A stretch of DNA of 64,000 nucleotides from an uncultured Lachnospiraceae bacterium. Its GTDB lineage: Bacteria; Bacillota; Clostridia; Lachnospirales; Lachnospiraceae. The notes beneath the pieces are model-generated. The model did not search any database, was not told the DNA's origin, and saw only the letters and a program-made list of their open reading frames with translations. The DNA is taken from contig CANRIG010000007.1 of NCBI GenBank assembly GCA_947630595.1, forward strand, positions 1-64,000, in the 5' to 3' direction. The first letter of the stretch is position 1, and each line of letters starts with the position of its first letter. This document shows, in pieces, positions 1-10,722 of the stretch. The translations under genes were made by a program, and so were the position numbers.

Positions 1-87
1 AAGCGGGGAATCCTGGAGAGCCGTCAGGCATATGTATCCCTGGCGCTGCCGTATTTTGCAGACTATATTAAAGAATATTGTTTATGA
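1..87 (+). CDS. 3' end of an unidentified protein (partial, ...RGILESRQAYVSLALPYFADYIKEYCL)
   Basis: Open frame 1 from window start to TGA at 85-87. Confidence 0.45.
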   Translation, partial: KRGILESRQAYVSLALPYFADYIKEYCL

Positions 88-157
88 GCCGACAGAACGA
101 AATGAAAAAGCTGAAAATCGACCAATACACGCTGGAGGACGCGAAGCTGAATTTGGC

Positions 158-187
158 TTGACAGATTATTTTACCATATGTTACAAT
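158..187 (+). promoter_or_regulatory. Putative sigma-A promoter TTGACA-N18-TACAAT for the ABC-F leader
   Basis: TTGACA 158-163, TACAAT 182-187. Confidence 0.6.
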
Positions 188-215
188 TAGGCCAATAAAT
201 GAGAGGGGTGAAAAG

Positions 216-227
216 ATGAGGAGATAA
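216..227 (+). CDS. Putative 3-codon leader uORF (M-R-R-stop)
   Basis: ATG AGG AGA TAA preceded by purine-rich SD GAGAGGGGTG (201-210). Confidence 0.45.
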   Translation: MRR

Positions 228-360
228 TTTACTTTTGATTGCATGAAGATAAGATGATTTCATGTTGCCAAAAGTGGATTATGTTCTCATAACCGCTCTC
301 TTTTTTGTTGATAAAAATAAAAGATCGCAGGGGCTCCCTGTATGGTTATGATGCGTAATG

Positions 361-392
361 GAACTGTTTGGTGACGAACGGTTCTTTTTTTT
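361..392 (+). terminator. Intrinsic terminator / attenuator immediately upstream of the ABC-F ORF
   Basis: GAACTGTTT(361-369)/GAACGGTTC(376-384) stem with GU wobbles, loop GGTGAC, then T8 (385-392). Confidence 0.7.
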
Positions 393-419
393 GTGGAACC
401 GCAGAAGGGAGAGAAGGCA

Positions 420-1946
420 TTGGCACAGATACTTGTGGATCATTTGACGTTTGCCTATGAAGGCAGCTTTGACCATATTTTTGAGGATGTCTCCTTTTCC
501 GTTGATACGAACTGGAAGCTTGGCTTTTTAGGACGAAACGGAAAAGGAAAAACCACATTTTTAAACCTGCTGCTGGGAAAGTATGAGTACAGCGGAAGCA
601 TTACCGCATCCGCCGCATTCGACTATTTTCCCTATCCGGTCACACAGGGGCAGCTGCAGCTTCCGGCCGCGGATATTCTGGATCAGTGGAAAGCGGGATG
701 CGAGCCGTGGCGCGTCCTCGTGGAGCTGGATCAGCTTCGGGAAAGCGCGGAGGTTTTGTACCGCCCGTTTCGCACGTTAAGCCCCGGGGAACGCACGAAG
801 GTCATGCTGGCGGCGCTGTTTTCCGGTGAGAATGATTTCCTGCTGATCGATGAGCCGACGAATCATCTGGATCGGGAGTCCAGAGAGAACGTAAAAGATT
901 ATCTGACATCGAAGAAGGGCTTTATTCTGGTATCCCACGACCGGGATTTGCTGGATGCCTGCACGGATCATGTGCTGGTGCTAAACCGGAAAAGCATTGA
1001 CGTGCAGAACGGCAATTTTTCTGTCTGGTGGGAAAATAAACAGCGCAGAGATCAGTTTGCGCGTGCGGAGAATGAAAAGCATGTAAAAGAAATCGGCAAG
1101 CTGAAACAGTCCGCGGCGCAGAAGGCGCAGTGGGCAGACCGAAACGAACGGACGAAGATCGGGTTTGATCCTGTGAAAGAGCACGACCGTTCCCATGGCG
1201 CCCGCGCATACATCGGGGTGAAAACGAAAAAGGCGCAGAGCCGGGTATCGCAGATGCGGAAGAGGATCGAGCGGGAGATTGAGGAAAAGGAAGGACTGCT
1301 TGCCGACCTGGAGGAACCGGTGGATTTGAAACTCATGCCCTTAAGGCACCACCGGGAACGTCTGATTCATATCCGCGAGTTTACCGCCGCCTATGAGGAC
1401 TCGGCCCGCCCGGCGTTTTCCAATCTAACCTTTGACCTGATGCAGGGCGAGCGGATGGCGCTTCACGGGGAAAACGGGTGTGGAAAATCCACTTTAATCA
1501 AGCTGATTTTGCAGAAAGCAGGCGTTGGGGAAGCGGAACTTCCGGTGAGAACATCCGGCATCTGCGAGACGGCGGCCGGGCTGGCGATTTCTTACGTCAG
1601 TCAGGACACTTCCATGCTGAGGGGCAGCATTCAGGCCTTTTGCAGGGCGCGCAGACTGGATGAAAGCCTGTTCTGCGCAATTCTGCGGCAGCTCGATATG
1701 GAACGGGGGCAGTTTCTGAAAAATATGGAGGATTATTCCGAAGGCCAGAAAAAGAAGGTGCTGATCGCGGCGAGTCTCCTGACGCCTGCGCACGTGTATA
1801 TCTGGGATGAGCCGCTGAACTATATCGACGTTTTTTCGCGAATGCAGATCGAGAAGCTGCTGCTCACATACCAGCCGACGATGCTGTTTGTGGAGCACGA
1901 TGTGCGATTCCGCGAACAGATTGCCACGAGGACGGTAGAATTTTAA
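420..1946 (+). CDS. ABC-F family ATPase, Lsa-like ribosomal protection protein
   Basis: Two ABC domains (GRNGKGKTT, LSPGERTK, DEPTNHLD; GENGCGKST, YSEGQKKK, DEPLNYID); no TM segments; TTG start at 420 with upstream GGGAGAG; ORF opens at GTG 393. Confidence 0.85.
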   Translation: MAQILVDHLTFAYEGSFDHIFEDVSFSVDTNWKLGFLGRNGKGKTTFLNLLLGKYEYSGSITASAAFDYFPYPVTQGQLQLPAADILDQWKAGCEPWRVLVELDQLRESAEVLYRPFRTLSPGERTKVMLAALFSGENDFLLIDEPTNHLDRESRENVKDYLTSKKGFILVSHDRDLLDACTDHVLVLNRKSIDVQNGNFSVWWENKQRRDQFARAENEKHVKEIGKLKQSAAQKAQWADRNERTKIGFDPVKEHDRSHGARAYIGVKTKKAQSRVSQMRKRIEREIEEKEGLLADLEEPVDLKLMPLRHHRERLIHIREFTAAYEDSARPAFSNLTFDLMQGERMALHGENGCGKSTLIKLILQKAGVGEAELPVRTSGICETAAGLAISYVSQDTSMLRGSIQAFCRARRLDESLFCAILRQLDMERGQFLKNMEDYSEGQKKKVLIAASLLTPAHVYIWDEPLNYIDVFSRMQIEKLLLTYQPTMLFVEHDVRFREQIATRTVEF

Positions 1947-2196
1947 AAACTTTAAAACTGTTTCATTCGATTACAGATGAAAAGAGCATAGAAAAATACG
2001 GCGGGAACAGAATGTATTTTGCACCGCCGGGATTTTTGTATCGATTGCGGCATGGGCAAATGATCAGCGCTCTGAGGAGAAAATGCCCTATTGGCGAACG
2101 CTGAAAGCGAACGGAGAGCTGAATGGGCAGACAACGTAAAAATGAACTATGAGATTGTCAGGGAAACATTAGGAATCGAAATTTAGCGAGGATAAT

Positions 2197-2847
2197 ATGA
2201 AACTTGAGAAAATGGATGCTTTTTTTACTGTACGTTTGAACGGATATGACGAGCATATGATGACGGAAATCGCTGGCGCAAAAGAGTTTTACCCCTATAC
2301 GGCAGCCTTGCTGCCGCTGGAACATGATGTAAATGTGCTGGATTTGGGCTGCGGTACAGGACTTGAACTTGAATATTACTTTGGCCTGAACGGTGGGGCG
2401 TCGGTGACAGGGATTGATCTGTCGCCCGATATGCTGGCGGCGCTGAAACGGAAATTTTCAGGCCGTAAAATGAAGCTGATCTGCGGTTCTTATTTCGATG
2501 TCCCTTTTGAGGCAAACTGCTTTGACGCCGCCGTATCCGTCGAATCGCTTCATCACTTCACCGCCGCACAAAAGTTGAAGCTGTATAAAAAACTGAATAC
2601 CGCACTGGCCAACAACGGATATTTCGTTCTGACAGATTATTTCGCGGAGTCGGAAGAAGCAGAGCATCTTTACCTTTCTGAACTGGAAAGGCTGAAAAGC
2701 GAACAGGGGCTTGGGCCTAATGCGTTTTATCATTATGACACGCCCCTGACCGTGGAGCATGAAATTGAGGTTTTGAAGAAAGCAGGCTTTTCGGATGTGC
2801 GAATTATGCGAAACTGGGGAGCCACTTACACCATACTGGCACGCTGA
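2197..2847 (+). CDS. Class I SAM-dependent methyltransferase
   Basis: VLDLGCGTGLELEYY motif I, GIDLSPDML. Confidence 0.85.
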   Translation: MKLEKMDAFFTVRLNGYDEHMMTEIAGAKEFYPYTAALLPLEHDVNVLDLGCGTGLELEYYFGLNGGASVTGIDLSPDMLAALKRKFSGRKMKLICGSYFDVPFEANCFDAAVSVESLHHFTAAQKLKLYKKLNTALANNGYFVLTDYFAESEEAEHLYLSELERLKSEQGLGPNAFYHYDTPLTVEHEIEVLKKAGFSDVRIMRNWGATYTILAR

Positions 2848-2867
2848 CAATCTCCAGTTGCAGAGGC

Positions 2868-2907
2868 AAAGGGATATACCGCCAATCAAAGCAATATATC
2901 CCTTTTT
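2868..2907 (+). terminator. Intrinsic terminator
   Basis: AAAGGGATATA ... TATATCCCTTTTT. Confidence 0.7.
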
Positions 2908-2970
2908 CCATGCCCAAAATCATTCCGCAGACAATTTCACAGGCAAAATCATCCGCAGGAAAACTGAACG

Positions 2971-3594
2971 CTATTTCGCATTCGCCGTGCAGCACACCGG
3001 AGCGTCAAAGCTCGGGTTGAACGCATAGAAGTTCTTTGCGTCGAGCTGTTCCTGGACGGAGCGCAGTGCTTCGCCGAATCGCTGGAAGTGCACGACCTCG
3101 CGGGCGCGCAGGAAGCGGATCGGGTCGGCAACCTCCGGGTCTTTTACGAGCCGGAGGATGTTGTCGTAGGTGGTGCGGGCTTTCTGTTCTGCAGCCAGAT
3201 CCTCATGCAGATCGGTGATCGGGTCGCCCTTGCTCTGAAATTCGCAGGCATTGAACGGTACACCGCCAGCGGCCTGCGGCCAGATGCCGACCGTGTGATC
3301 AACATAATACGGGGCAAAGCCTGCTTTTTCAATTTCCTCCATGGACAGACCGCGGGTGAGCTGGTGGATGATCGTGGCCACGATTTCCAGATGTGCGAGC
3401 TCCTCCGTGCCGATGTCGGTGAGCGTGGCGGCCGCGATGCGGTTCGGAGCCGTGTAGCGCTGGGAGAGATAACGCATGGAAGCGCCCATCTCGCCGTCCG
3501 GCCCGCCGTACTGGCTGATGATAATCTGCGCCAGCTTCGCGTTCGGAGCCGTGATGTTTACCGGATATTCCAGTCTTTTTTCATAATTCCACAT
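2971..3594 (-). CDS. cotJC: Spore coat protein CotJC, manganese-catalase family
   Basis: MWNYEKRLEYPV..., ferritin-like EELAHLE / REVVHFQRF motifs; operon with CotJA/B. Confidence 0.9.
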   Translation of the reverse strand: MWNYEKRLEYPVNITAPNAKLAQIIISQYGGPDGEMGASMRYLSQRYTAPNRIAAATLTDIGTEELAHLEIVATIIHQLTRGLSMEEIEKAGFAPYYVDHTVGIWPQAAGGVPFNACEFQSKGDPITDLHEDLAAEQKARTTYDNILRLVKDPEVADPIRFLRAREVVHFQRFGEALRSVQEQLDAKNFYAFNPSFDAPVCCTANAK

Positions 3595-3597
3595 AAG

Positions 3598-4242
3598 TCA
3601 GCATTTCCCTCCTTCCCATGGCCACGGCTGGCTGACCCATTTCCAGTTTGAGCTTCCGCAGTCGCATGCTTCTTCGCCGGCCTGCGTCAGAACCAGCGGG
3701 CCGTAGAGTTTTTCGTATTCTTTGAGCGCCAGTTCGCGTTTTTCGTTGTGCGCGAGAAAATACTGCATGGCGTTCTGGCAGTCCGGATGGGTGTCGAGAT
3801 AGAGCGCTGCTTCGTAGGCGGCAAAGCTCACTTCGTCGATATATTTGAGCAGCTCCCCGCGGCTGCCGGTGGGAATATCCGCGATGCACGAGGTTTCCGT
3901 GCGCGCAGACGTCTCATTACAGCAGTTTCCGTTTGTCTGAACTGTTGGTGCGGCAACCCGGTAATTCACGGCCGGAGTTGTCTGGCAGTTTGTCGGGGTC
4001 TCGCTGCAGCGACTTCCATTTGTCTGAACTGCCGGTGCGGCAGCCCGGTAATTCACGGCCGGAGCCGTTGCCTGGCAGTTTGTCGGCGTCTCACTGCAGC
4101 AGCTTCCCTGCCGGGATAACGGCATTTCGCTGCCACAGCTGTTCTGCCGGGACACCGGCATTTCCGCTCCGCAGTTTGCTGTGCAGTTTCCGCGCATGCC
4201 GCGCATATTCGTGTTCATATAAGAGTTACAAGTACGGTTCAC
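3598..4242 (-). CDS. cotJB: CotJB-like spore coat protein with Cys-rich repetitive N-terminal extension
   Basis: C-terminal LLKYIDEVSFAAYEAALYLDTHPDCQNAMQYF is CotJB-like; GTG start 4242 with AGGAGG upstream, overlapping the CotJA stop (GTGA). Confidence 0.75.
   Translation of the reverse strand: MNRTCNSYMNTNMRGMRGNCTANCGAEMPVSRQNSCGSEMPLSRQGSCCSETPTNCQATAPAVNYRAAAPAVQTNGSRCSETPTNCQTTPAVNYRVAAPTVQTNGNCCNETSARTETSCIADIPTGSRGELLKYIDEVSFAAYEAALYLDTHPDCQNAMQYFLAHNEKRELALKEYEKLYGPLVLTQAGEEACDCGSSNWKWVSQPWPWEGGKC
3915..4105 (-). repeat. About 90-bp imperfect tandem duplication (SETPTNCQ..TAPAVNYRAAAPAVQTNGxxC)
   Basis: Two 29-30-residue units in the translation. Confidence 0.8.
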
Positions 4243-4463
4243 CTGCAGTTTCCTCCTTTCCCGCAGAACGGTTTGTGAAGCGACGGGAACACCGTACCGG
4301 CCTGAAGGCCGCGGCACGGGTCATAAGTCGCTTCCCACTGCTGATATGGCACATAGGCCATGGCCAGCGGTGCGTCGGCCACGGTCATATAATGATAGAT
4401 TTCGCTGACACGGCTGTTGACAGCATTGCTGCAGCCGCAGTCAGGGCTTTGCATTTCTGACAT
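4239..4463 (-). CDS. cotJA: CotJA-family spore coat associated protein
   Basis: LAMAYVPYQQWEATYDPCRGLQAGTVFPSLHKPF. Confidence 0.85.
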   Translation of the reverse strand: MSEMQSPDCGCSNAVNSRVSEIYHYMTVADAPLAMAYVPYQQWEATYDPCRGLQAGTVFPSLHKPFCGKGGNCR

Positions 4464-4601
4464 TGGATTTCCTTTCCTGTTTATCGTTCTTCCATACCAG
4501 AATATGACCGAAGCGAAAAAATGATGGTTGTACTGGAAAAAAGAGGATGAGTATGGTATGATACAGGAAGATTTGCAAAAAATGCGACAGGAAGGGATAT
4601 T

Positions 4602-5819
4602 ATGGCGGTAAGGTCCGGGAATCTGCGCCCGGTTCCCACCAGGAAAGAATCCTCGGGCGGGACAAATAAAAAATATGTGCGGAAATCATTCCGAACAGAG
4701 CGGGACTACTACGATTACAACCTGCTGGCGATTGTGATTCTGCTGACCTGTTTCGGGCTCGTCATGCTGTACAGCACCAGCGCATATGAGGCGATGCTGG
4801 AGCCGGGCGGAGACGATATGGCCTATTTCCGGAAGCAGGCTGTGATCAGCGTCGCTTCCCTTTTGCTGGCGCTGGTCGGCTCGCAGATTGACTACCATTT
4901 CATCGCGCGGTTTGCGTCGCCGATCTACTGGGGTTCGATCGCGCTGCTGATCATCACCCGGTTTGCGGGGCGCGAGTCCCACGGCGCGACGCGCTGGCTT
5001 CGTCTGGGACCGATTTCCTTCCAGACGGCGGAGCTGGCCAAGCTGGCGATCATTCTGTTTCTGCCGGTGCTGATTGTGAAAATGGGGCATCAGCTGAAAG
5101 GGTTCCGGGCCCCGGCGGTCGTCTGCGGCTTCGGCTTTCTGTCGTCGGCCTGCGCTTACATTTTCACGGAGAATCTGAGCACGGCTATCATCATCGCCGG
5201 CATGACCATCGTGCTGGTGTTTATCGCGCATCCGCGGACGGCCCCGTTCGTCATCGGCGGCTGTGTCGGGGTGGTTGTGATCGGCATCGGCGTGGCGTTC
5301 CTGATTCAGAGCGCCATTCAGTCGGACAGCTTCCGCATCCGGCGTATTCAGACCTGGCTGGACCCGGAGGCGCATGCCAGCGTCGGCGGCTATCAGGTTA
5401 TGCAGGGACTTTACGCCATCGGCTCGGGCGGCTTTTTCGGCAAAGGGCTCGGCAACAGTACCCAGAAGCTGGGTGCGCTGCCGGAGGCGCAGAACGATAT
5501 GATCTTTTCCATCATCTGCGAGGAGCTGGGCGTGTTCGGCGCGGTGCTGATGATCCTGATGTTTGTATTCATGCTGTACCGTCTGTTTTTCATCGCCCAG
5601 AACGCGCCGGACCTGCTGGGTTCGCTGATCGCGTCCGGCGTTTTCGTGCACATTGCGCTGCAGGTGGTGCTGAACATCGCCGTGGTCACCAACCTGATTC
5701 CCACCACCGGCATCACGCTGCCCTTTGTCAGCTACGGAGGCACATCCATCCTGTTTTTGATGGCGGAGATGGCGCTGGCCCTCAGCGTGTCCCGGCAGAT
5801 TCGCTTCCGCAGCGCCTGA
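4602..5819 (+). CDS. FtsW/RodA/SpoVE family SEDS protein
   Basis: Multi-TM; NDMIFSIICEELG and LIPTTGITLPFVSYGGTS motifs. Confidence 0.9.
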   Translation: MAVRSGNLRPVPTRKESSGGTNKKYVRKSFRTERDYYDYNLLAIVILLTCFGLVMLYSTSAYEAMLEPGGDDMAYFRKQAVISVASLLLALVGSQIDYHFIARFASPIYWGSIALLIITRFAGRESHGATRWLRLGPISFQTAELAKLAIILFLPVLIVKMGHQLKGFRAPAVVCGFGFLSSACAYIFTENLSTAIIIAGMTIVLVFIAHPRTAPFVIGGCVGVVVIGIGVAFLIQSAIQSDSFRIRRIQTWLDPEAHASVGGYQVMQGLYAIGSGGFFGKGLGNSTQKLGALPEAQNDMIFSIICEELGVFGAVLMILMFVFMLYRLFFIAQNAPDLLGSLIASGVFVHIALQVVLNIAVVTNLIPTTGITLPFVSYGGTSILFLMAEMALALSVSRQIRFRSA

Positions 5820-5886
5820 ATGCGCGGTTTTCAGACAGCCGGATATCAGTCAAATAACATTATCATAGAAGACAGGAGAATATACC

Positions 5887-7347
5887 ATGACCAAAGTAAA
5901 GACCAGATTTGCCCCCAGCCCGACCGGAAGAATGCACGTCGGCAATTTGCGTACGGCCCTGTACGCTTACCTGATCGCCAAGCATGAGGGCGGCACTTTC
6001 ATGCTGCGCATCGAGGACACCGACCAGGAGCGCTACGTCGAGGGCGCGGTAGAGATCATTTACCGCACGCTGCAGAAGACCGGCCTCATTCACGACGAAG
6101 GCCCGGACCGGGACGGCGGCTGCGGCCCCTACGTGCAGAGTGAGCGGCAGAAAGCCGGCATCTATATGGAATATGCGAAGAAGCTGATCGAAAAAGGCGA
6201 AGCCTATTACTGTTTCTGCGACAAGGAACGCCTGGAATCACTGAAACAGGTGGTTGCGGGCAAGGAGATTTCCATTTACGACAAGCACTGCCTGCATCTG
6301 TCCAAGGAGGAGGTCGAGGAAAAGCTGGCTTCCGGGATTCCGTATGTGATCCGGCAGAATGTTCCGCAGGAGGGGACGACCCGTTTTGTGGACGAGATTT
6401 ACGGGACGATTGAGGTGCCGAACGCGGAGCTGGAGGACATGATCCTGATCAAGTCGGACGGCTATCCGACCTACAATTTCGCCAACGTCGTGGACGACCA
6501 TCTGATGGGCATCACCCACGTGGTGCGCGGCAACGAATACCTGTCCTCTGCACCGAAGTACAACCGCCTTTACGAGGCGTTCGGCTGGGAGGTGCCGGTC
6601 TATGTGCACTGCCCGCTGATCACGGACGCGGAGCACAAAAAGCTCTCCAAGCGCTCCGGCCATTCCTCCTATGAAGATCTTCTGGAGCAGGGCTTCGTCT
6701 CGGAGGCCATCGTCAACTATGTGGCGCTGCTGGGCTGGTGCCCGCAGGACAACCGCGAAATTTTCTCGCTGGAGGAGCTGGTGGAGGCGTTTGACTACCA
6801 TGCCATGAGCAAATCCCCGGCGGTGTTTGATATCCAGAAGCTGCGCTGGATGAACGGAGAGTACCTCAAGGCGATGGATGAGGACCGGTTTTACGAGGCC
6901 GCGCTGCCGTATCTGAAGCAGGCGATTTCAAAGGATCTGGATTTCCGCAGGATTGCGCGCATGGTCAAGACCAGGATTGAAATCTATCCGGACATTGCGG
7001 AGATGGTGGATTTCTTTGAGGCGCTGCCTTCGTATGATGTTTCCATGTACACGCATAAAAAATCAAAGACCAGCGCACAGTCCAGCTATGAGGTGCTGAC
7101 CGAGCTGCTGCCGCGTCTGGAGGCGCAGGAGGACTATGGAAACGACGCTCTGTTTGAGATGCTGAAAGCATACGTCGAAGAAAAGGGATGCAAGGTCAAC
7201 TTCGTTATGTGGCCGCTGCGCGTGGCTGTTTCCGGCAAGGCGATGACGCCGGCCGGCGCGACCGAGATCATGGAGGTGCTCGGCAAGGAGGAGTCTCTGG
7301 CGCGCATCCGCAAAGCAATCGAACTGTTAGGTGAAGCATGCAGATAA
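5887..7347 (+). CDS. gltX: Glutamyl-tRNA synthetase
   Basis: [20 protein letters not shown] and KLSKRSGH. Confidence 0.95.
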   Translation: MTKVKTRFAPSPTGRMHVGNLRTALYAYLIAKHEGGTFMLRIEDTDQERYVEGAVEIIYRTLQKTGLIHDEGPDRDGGCGPYVQSERQKAGIYMEYAKKLIEKGEAYYCFCDKERLESLKQVVAGKEISIYDKHCLHLSKEEVEEKLASGIPYVIRQNVPQEGTTRFVDEIYGTIEVPNAELEDMILIKSDGYPTYNFANVVDDHLMGITHVVRGNEYLSSAPKYNRLYEAFGWEVPVYVHCPLITDAEHKKLSKRSGHSSYEDLLEQGFVSEAIVNYVALLGWCPQDNREIFSLEELVEAFDYHAMSKSPAVFDIQKLRWMNGEYLKAMDEDRFYEAALPYLKQAISKDLDFRRIARMVKTRIEIYPDIAEMVDFFEALPSYDVSMYTHKKSKTSAQSSYEVLTELLPRLEAQEDYGNDALFEMLKAYVEEKGCKVNFVMWPLRVAVSGKAMTPAGATEIMEVLGKEESLARIRKAIELLGEACR

Positions 7348-9164
7348 GCCATGCACAGTCACGGGCAATCGCCCACGGAGCCGGCCCTGCCATTGTTCTG
7401 GCGGGGCCCGGTTCCGGCAAAACCCTCGTTATCACACAGCGAACCAAATATCTGATCGAACAGCACCATGTCAACCCACAGGAAATCCTGGTGATCACCT
7501 TTACCAAAGCGGCGGCGGAAGAGATGCGCGGTCGTTTTCAGGCGGCATCGGACGCGCGCGGGGTGACGTTCGGGACCTTTCACGCTGTGTTTTTCGGGAT
7601 TCTGCGGCACGCCTACCATTATACCGCGGCCAATATCCTGAGCGAGGAACGCAAATTTCAGATTCTGCAGCAGCTGCTGCGCGGCCTGCGGCTGGAAGCG
7701 CAGGACATAAAGGAAATGCTGCCGGAGGTGGCGGCGGAGATCAGCCTGGTCAAGAACGAGCAGATCGACCTCTCCAATTATTATTCCCGCTCCTGCCCGG
7801 AGGACGCGTTCCGCCTGATTTATCAGCGCTACGAACAGATTCACCGGGAGCAGAACCTGCTGGACTTCGACGACATGATGGTTTATACCTATGAGCTTTT
7901 GAACGCCCGGCCGGATATTCTTGCAGCCTGGCAGCGGCGGTTCCGCTACATCCTTGTCGACGAATTCCAGGACATCAATCTGCTCCAGTACCGGATTCTG
8001 CGGCTGCTGGCGGCGCCGGAAAACAATCTCTTTATCGTCGGGGACGACGACCAGTCCATTTACCGGTTCCGCGGGGCGAAGCCGGAAATCATGCTTGGCT
8101 TTGCCAGGGATTTCCCGCAGGCTGTGAAGATTGTGCTGGATCAGAATTTTCGCTCGACCGCTCCCGTCATCGACGGGGCGATGCGCGTGATCGGGGAGAA
8201 TGTGAACCGCTACCGGAAAAAGATTCAGCCGGTGCGGGGCGGCGGAGCCGGAATCGATGTGCGGGAATTTGACAGCCAGGAGCATGAGAGCCTGTACCTT
8301 GTAAAATGCATCCGAAAGAGCATGGAAGAGGGGATTCCGCTGTCGGAGATCGCGGTGCTGCTGCGCACCAATCAGGGCGCGGGGCCTTTTGCCCAGCGGC
8401 TGACGGAGTTTCAGCTTCCGTTTGTGATGCGCGACGTGCTGCCGAATATTTTCGACCACTGGATTGCGCAGGATATTTTCGCCTACCTTCATCTGGCGCG
8501 CGAGGGGCTGGACCGGCGCGAATTTCTGCAGGTCATGAACCGTCCCGTGCGCTACATCGGGCGGGATGCAGTCGACGAGGAGCGCGTCTCCTTTGAGACG
8601 CTGGAACAGTATTATGAAGAAAAGCCCTGGATGCTGGAACGGCTCGATCAGATGGAGGACGACCTGCAGCGGCTGCGCGATCTGCCGCCGTTCGCAGCGG
8701 TCAATTACATACGCTATGGCATTCGCTACGGGGAATACCTGGATGAATATGCAAGGCAGCGGAAGCTGAAAACAGAAGAGCTTACGGATTTGTACGATGA
8801 GATTGCACAGAGCGCCCGGCCGTACCGCACCTGTGAAGAATGGTTCGCGCACATCGAGGAGTACCGGCAGGCACTGCAGAAGCGGAGCGCGCGGGACCGG
8901 CAGGAGGACGCGGTCGTGCTGGCGACGCTGCACAGCGCAAAGGGGCTGGAATTTAGAGAGGTTTTTGTGGTCGATGTGAACGAAGGTGTGATTCCGCACC
9001 GCAAAGCCTGCGTGGAGGCGGACATCGAGGAGGAGCGGCGGCTGTTTTACGTGGGCATGACGCGGGCGCGGGACCGCCTGCACCTGTTCTACACGAAGCA
9101 GCGATACGGGAAAGCGCAGGAGCCGTCGCGATTTCTGCGGCCGTTTCTGGAGGACGGCGGATGA
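7338..9164 (+). CDS. UvrD/PcrA-like superfamily 1 ATP-dependent helicase
   Basis: [44 protein letters not shown]; 10-bp overlap with gltX. Confidence 0.92.
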   Translation: MQISHAQSRAIAHGAGPAIVLAGPGSGKTLVITQRTKYLIEQHHVNPQEILVITFTKAAAEEMRGRFQAASDARGVTFGTFHAVFFGILRHAYHYTAANILSEERKFQILQQLLRGLRLEAQDIKEMLPEVAAEISLVKNEQIDLSNYYSRSCPEDAFRLIYQRYEQIHREQNLLDFDDMMVYTYELLNARPDILAAWQRRFRYILVDEFQDINLLQYRILRLLAAPENNLFIVGDDDQSIYRFRGAKPEIMLGFARDFPQAVKIVLDQNFRSTAPVIDGAMRVIGENVNRYRKKIQPVRGGGAGIDVREFDSQEHESLYLVKCIRKSMEEGIPLSEIAVLLRTNQGAGPFAQRLTEFQLPFVMRDVLPNIFDHWIAQDIFAYLHLAREGLDRREFLQVMNRPVRYIGRDAVDEERVSFETLEQYYEEKPWMLERLDQMEDDLQRLRDLPPFAAVNYIRYGIRYGEYLDEYARQRKLKTEELTDLYDEIAQSARPYRTCEEWFAHIEEYRQALQKRSARDRQEDAVVLATLHSAKGLEFREVFVVDVNEGVIPHRKACVEADIEEERRLFYVGMTRARDRLHLFYTKQRYGKAQEPSRFLRPFLEDGG

Positions 9165-9198
9165 GTCCCTGCAAAAAGAGGCTGTTGTAACATAAAAC

Positions 9199-9242
9199 GG
9201 GCCCGTCACAATCCAGGCGTACAGCCAGATTGTGCCAGGCCC
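9199..9242. terminator. Inverted repeat between convergent genes
   Basis: GGGCC..CACAATC...GATTGTG..GGCCC; no strong T-tract. Confidence 0.4.
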
Positions 9243-9271
9243 TGTCCGGTATCATTACCACAGCCCTTTGC

Positions 9272-9625
9272 TCAGGATTCGGTCTCGTCCGCGGATACGA
9301 GCTCGTCGTACTCCATGGAGTCGAGCCATTGATCGAATCCGTCGGAGGCGGCCTCGTACTCATCGTCGTCTTCAATGTTTTCGAGAACCGGCGCGCCGTT
9401 TTCTGTCCGGAAACGATAAATGAACACCTCGCCGTCTTCGTTGACGCCCTCCTCATTCAGGGGCAGCAGCGCGATGTACTGCTTTCCGGCCGCCGGATAG
9501 GTCGTGAGGATGGAACATTCGATCGTTTCGTCATTGTCAAGTGTCAGAGTAATGGTAGCTTTTCCGTCGGCGCAGTTCTCGCCGCAGCTGGAGCAGTTGC
9601 CATTGCAGGTCTCAAAATCGCTCAT
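9272..9625 (-). CDS. DUF1292 (YrzB-like) protein
   Basis: ITLTLDNDETIECSILTTYPAAGKQYIALLPLNE..EGEVFIYRF. Confidence 0.8.
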   Translation of the reverse strand: MSDFETCNGNCSSCGENCADGKATITLTLDNDETIECSILTTYPAAGKQYIALLPLNEEGVNEDGEVFIYRFRTENGAPVLENIEDDDEYEAASDGFDQWLDSMEYDELVSADETES

Positions 9626-9844
9626 TAACGAAGCACCTCCTTCAAGCGAAACCGCATGGATTTCGGATTTTATTTCTTATTATCACTTTAACAGAATCCG
9701 CGGCAAATAGCAAGCGGGAAATATTTTGATAAAAAGAAGATTGTGCTGGGAAAAAACAGGAAACAATGATATACTGAACATGACCGTTTCCGCGCCGTCG
9801 CTGCGCGGGACGGAGGATTACGACAAAACGACGGGAGAAAGAGC

Positions 9845-10603
9845 ATGAAATTCATTTCTTGGAATGTAAACGGACTTCGGGCCTGCGTACAGAAGGGATT
9901 TTCCGACTATTTCCGCAGCGCGGACGCCGATATTTTCTGCATTCAGGAGAGCAAGCTGCAGGAAGGCCAGATCGAGCTGGAGACGGACGGCTATTTCCAG
10001 TACTGGAATTATGCGAAAAAGAAGGGCTACTCGGGGACGGCCGTGTTTACGAAAAAGGAGCCTCTTTCGGTGGCCTATGGGATCAGCATCGAGGAGCACG
10101 ACCAGGAGGGCCGCGTCATCACGCTGGAATTTGACCGTTTTTACCTGGTCACGGTGTATACCCCGAATTCCCAGAACGAGCTGGTGCGTCTGGACTACCG
10201 GATGCGCTGGGAGGACGACTTCCTGGCTTACCTGAAAGGGCTGGAACAGAAAAAACCGGTTATCTTCTGCGGCGACCTCAATGTGGCGCATCAGGAGATC
10301 GACCTCAAGAACCCGAAGACCAACCGCCGCAACGCCGGCTTTACCGACGAGGAGCGCGCGAAGTTTACAAGACTGACAGAACAGGGATTTATCGATACCT
10401 ACCGCTATTTTTATCCGGACACGGAGGGCGTCTACAGCTGGTGGTCGTACCGTTTCCGCGCACGGGAGAAGAATGCGGGCTGGCGTATCGATTATTTCTG
10501 CGTTTCAGAGGCGCTGAAGGACAGCCTCGTAAGCGCCGCCATTCACACGGAGGTAATGGGCTCCGACCACTGTCCGGTGGAGCTTGTGGTTTCTTTTGAC
10601 TGA
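9845..10603 (+). CDS. xth: Exodeoxyribonuclease III (AP endonuclease)
   Basis: [38 protein letters not shown]. Confidence 0.93.
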   Translation: MKFISWNVNGLRACVQKGFSDYFRSADADIFCIQESKLQEGQIELETDGYFQYWNYAKKKGYSGTAVFTKKEPLSVAYGISIEEHDQEGRVITLEFDRFYLVTVYTPNSQNELVRLDYRMRWEDDFLAYLKGLEQKKPVIFCGDLNVAHQEIDLKNPKTNRRNAGFTDEERAKFTRLTEQGFIDTYRYFYPDTEGVYSWWSYRFRAREKNAGWRIDYFCVSEALKDSLVSAAIHTEVMGSDHCPVELVVSFD

Positions 10604-10722
10604 ACATTCGGATGCGCAGGCGTGCGGCAGTTCACGGCCTGCGAAAGCAGCAACTTGGAAGGCTGGCATTTTCTCCTTCCTGTCATCAGTGCGATACTAC
10701 GGGAAAGGCAAGGGTGGAACGA

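Noticed and set aside
7359-9209. 616-aa minus-strand ORF antisense to the UvrD-like helicase
   Set aside because: Low-complexity His/Arg/Gln-rich translation typical of shadow frames opposite a GC-rich real gene; the plus frame has clear helicase motifs.
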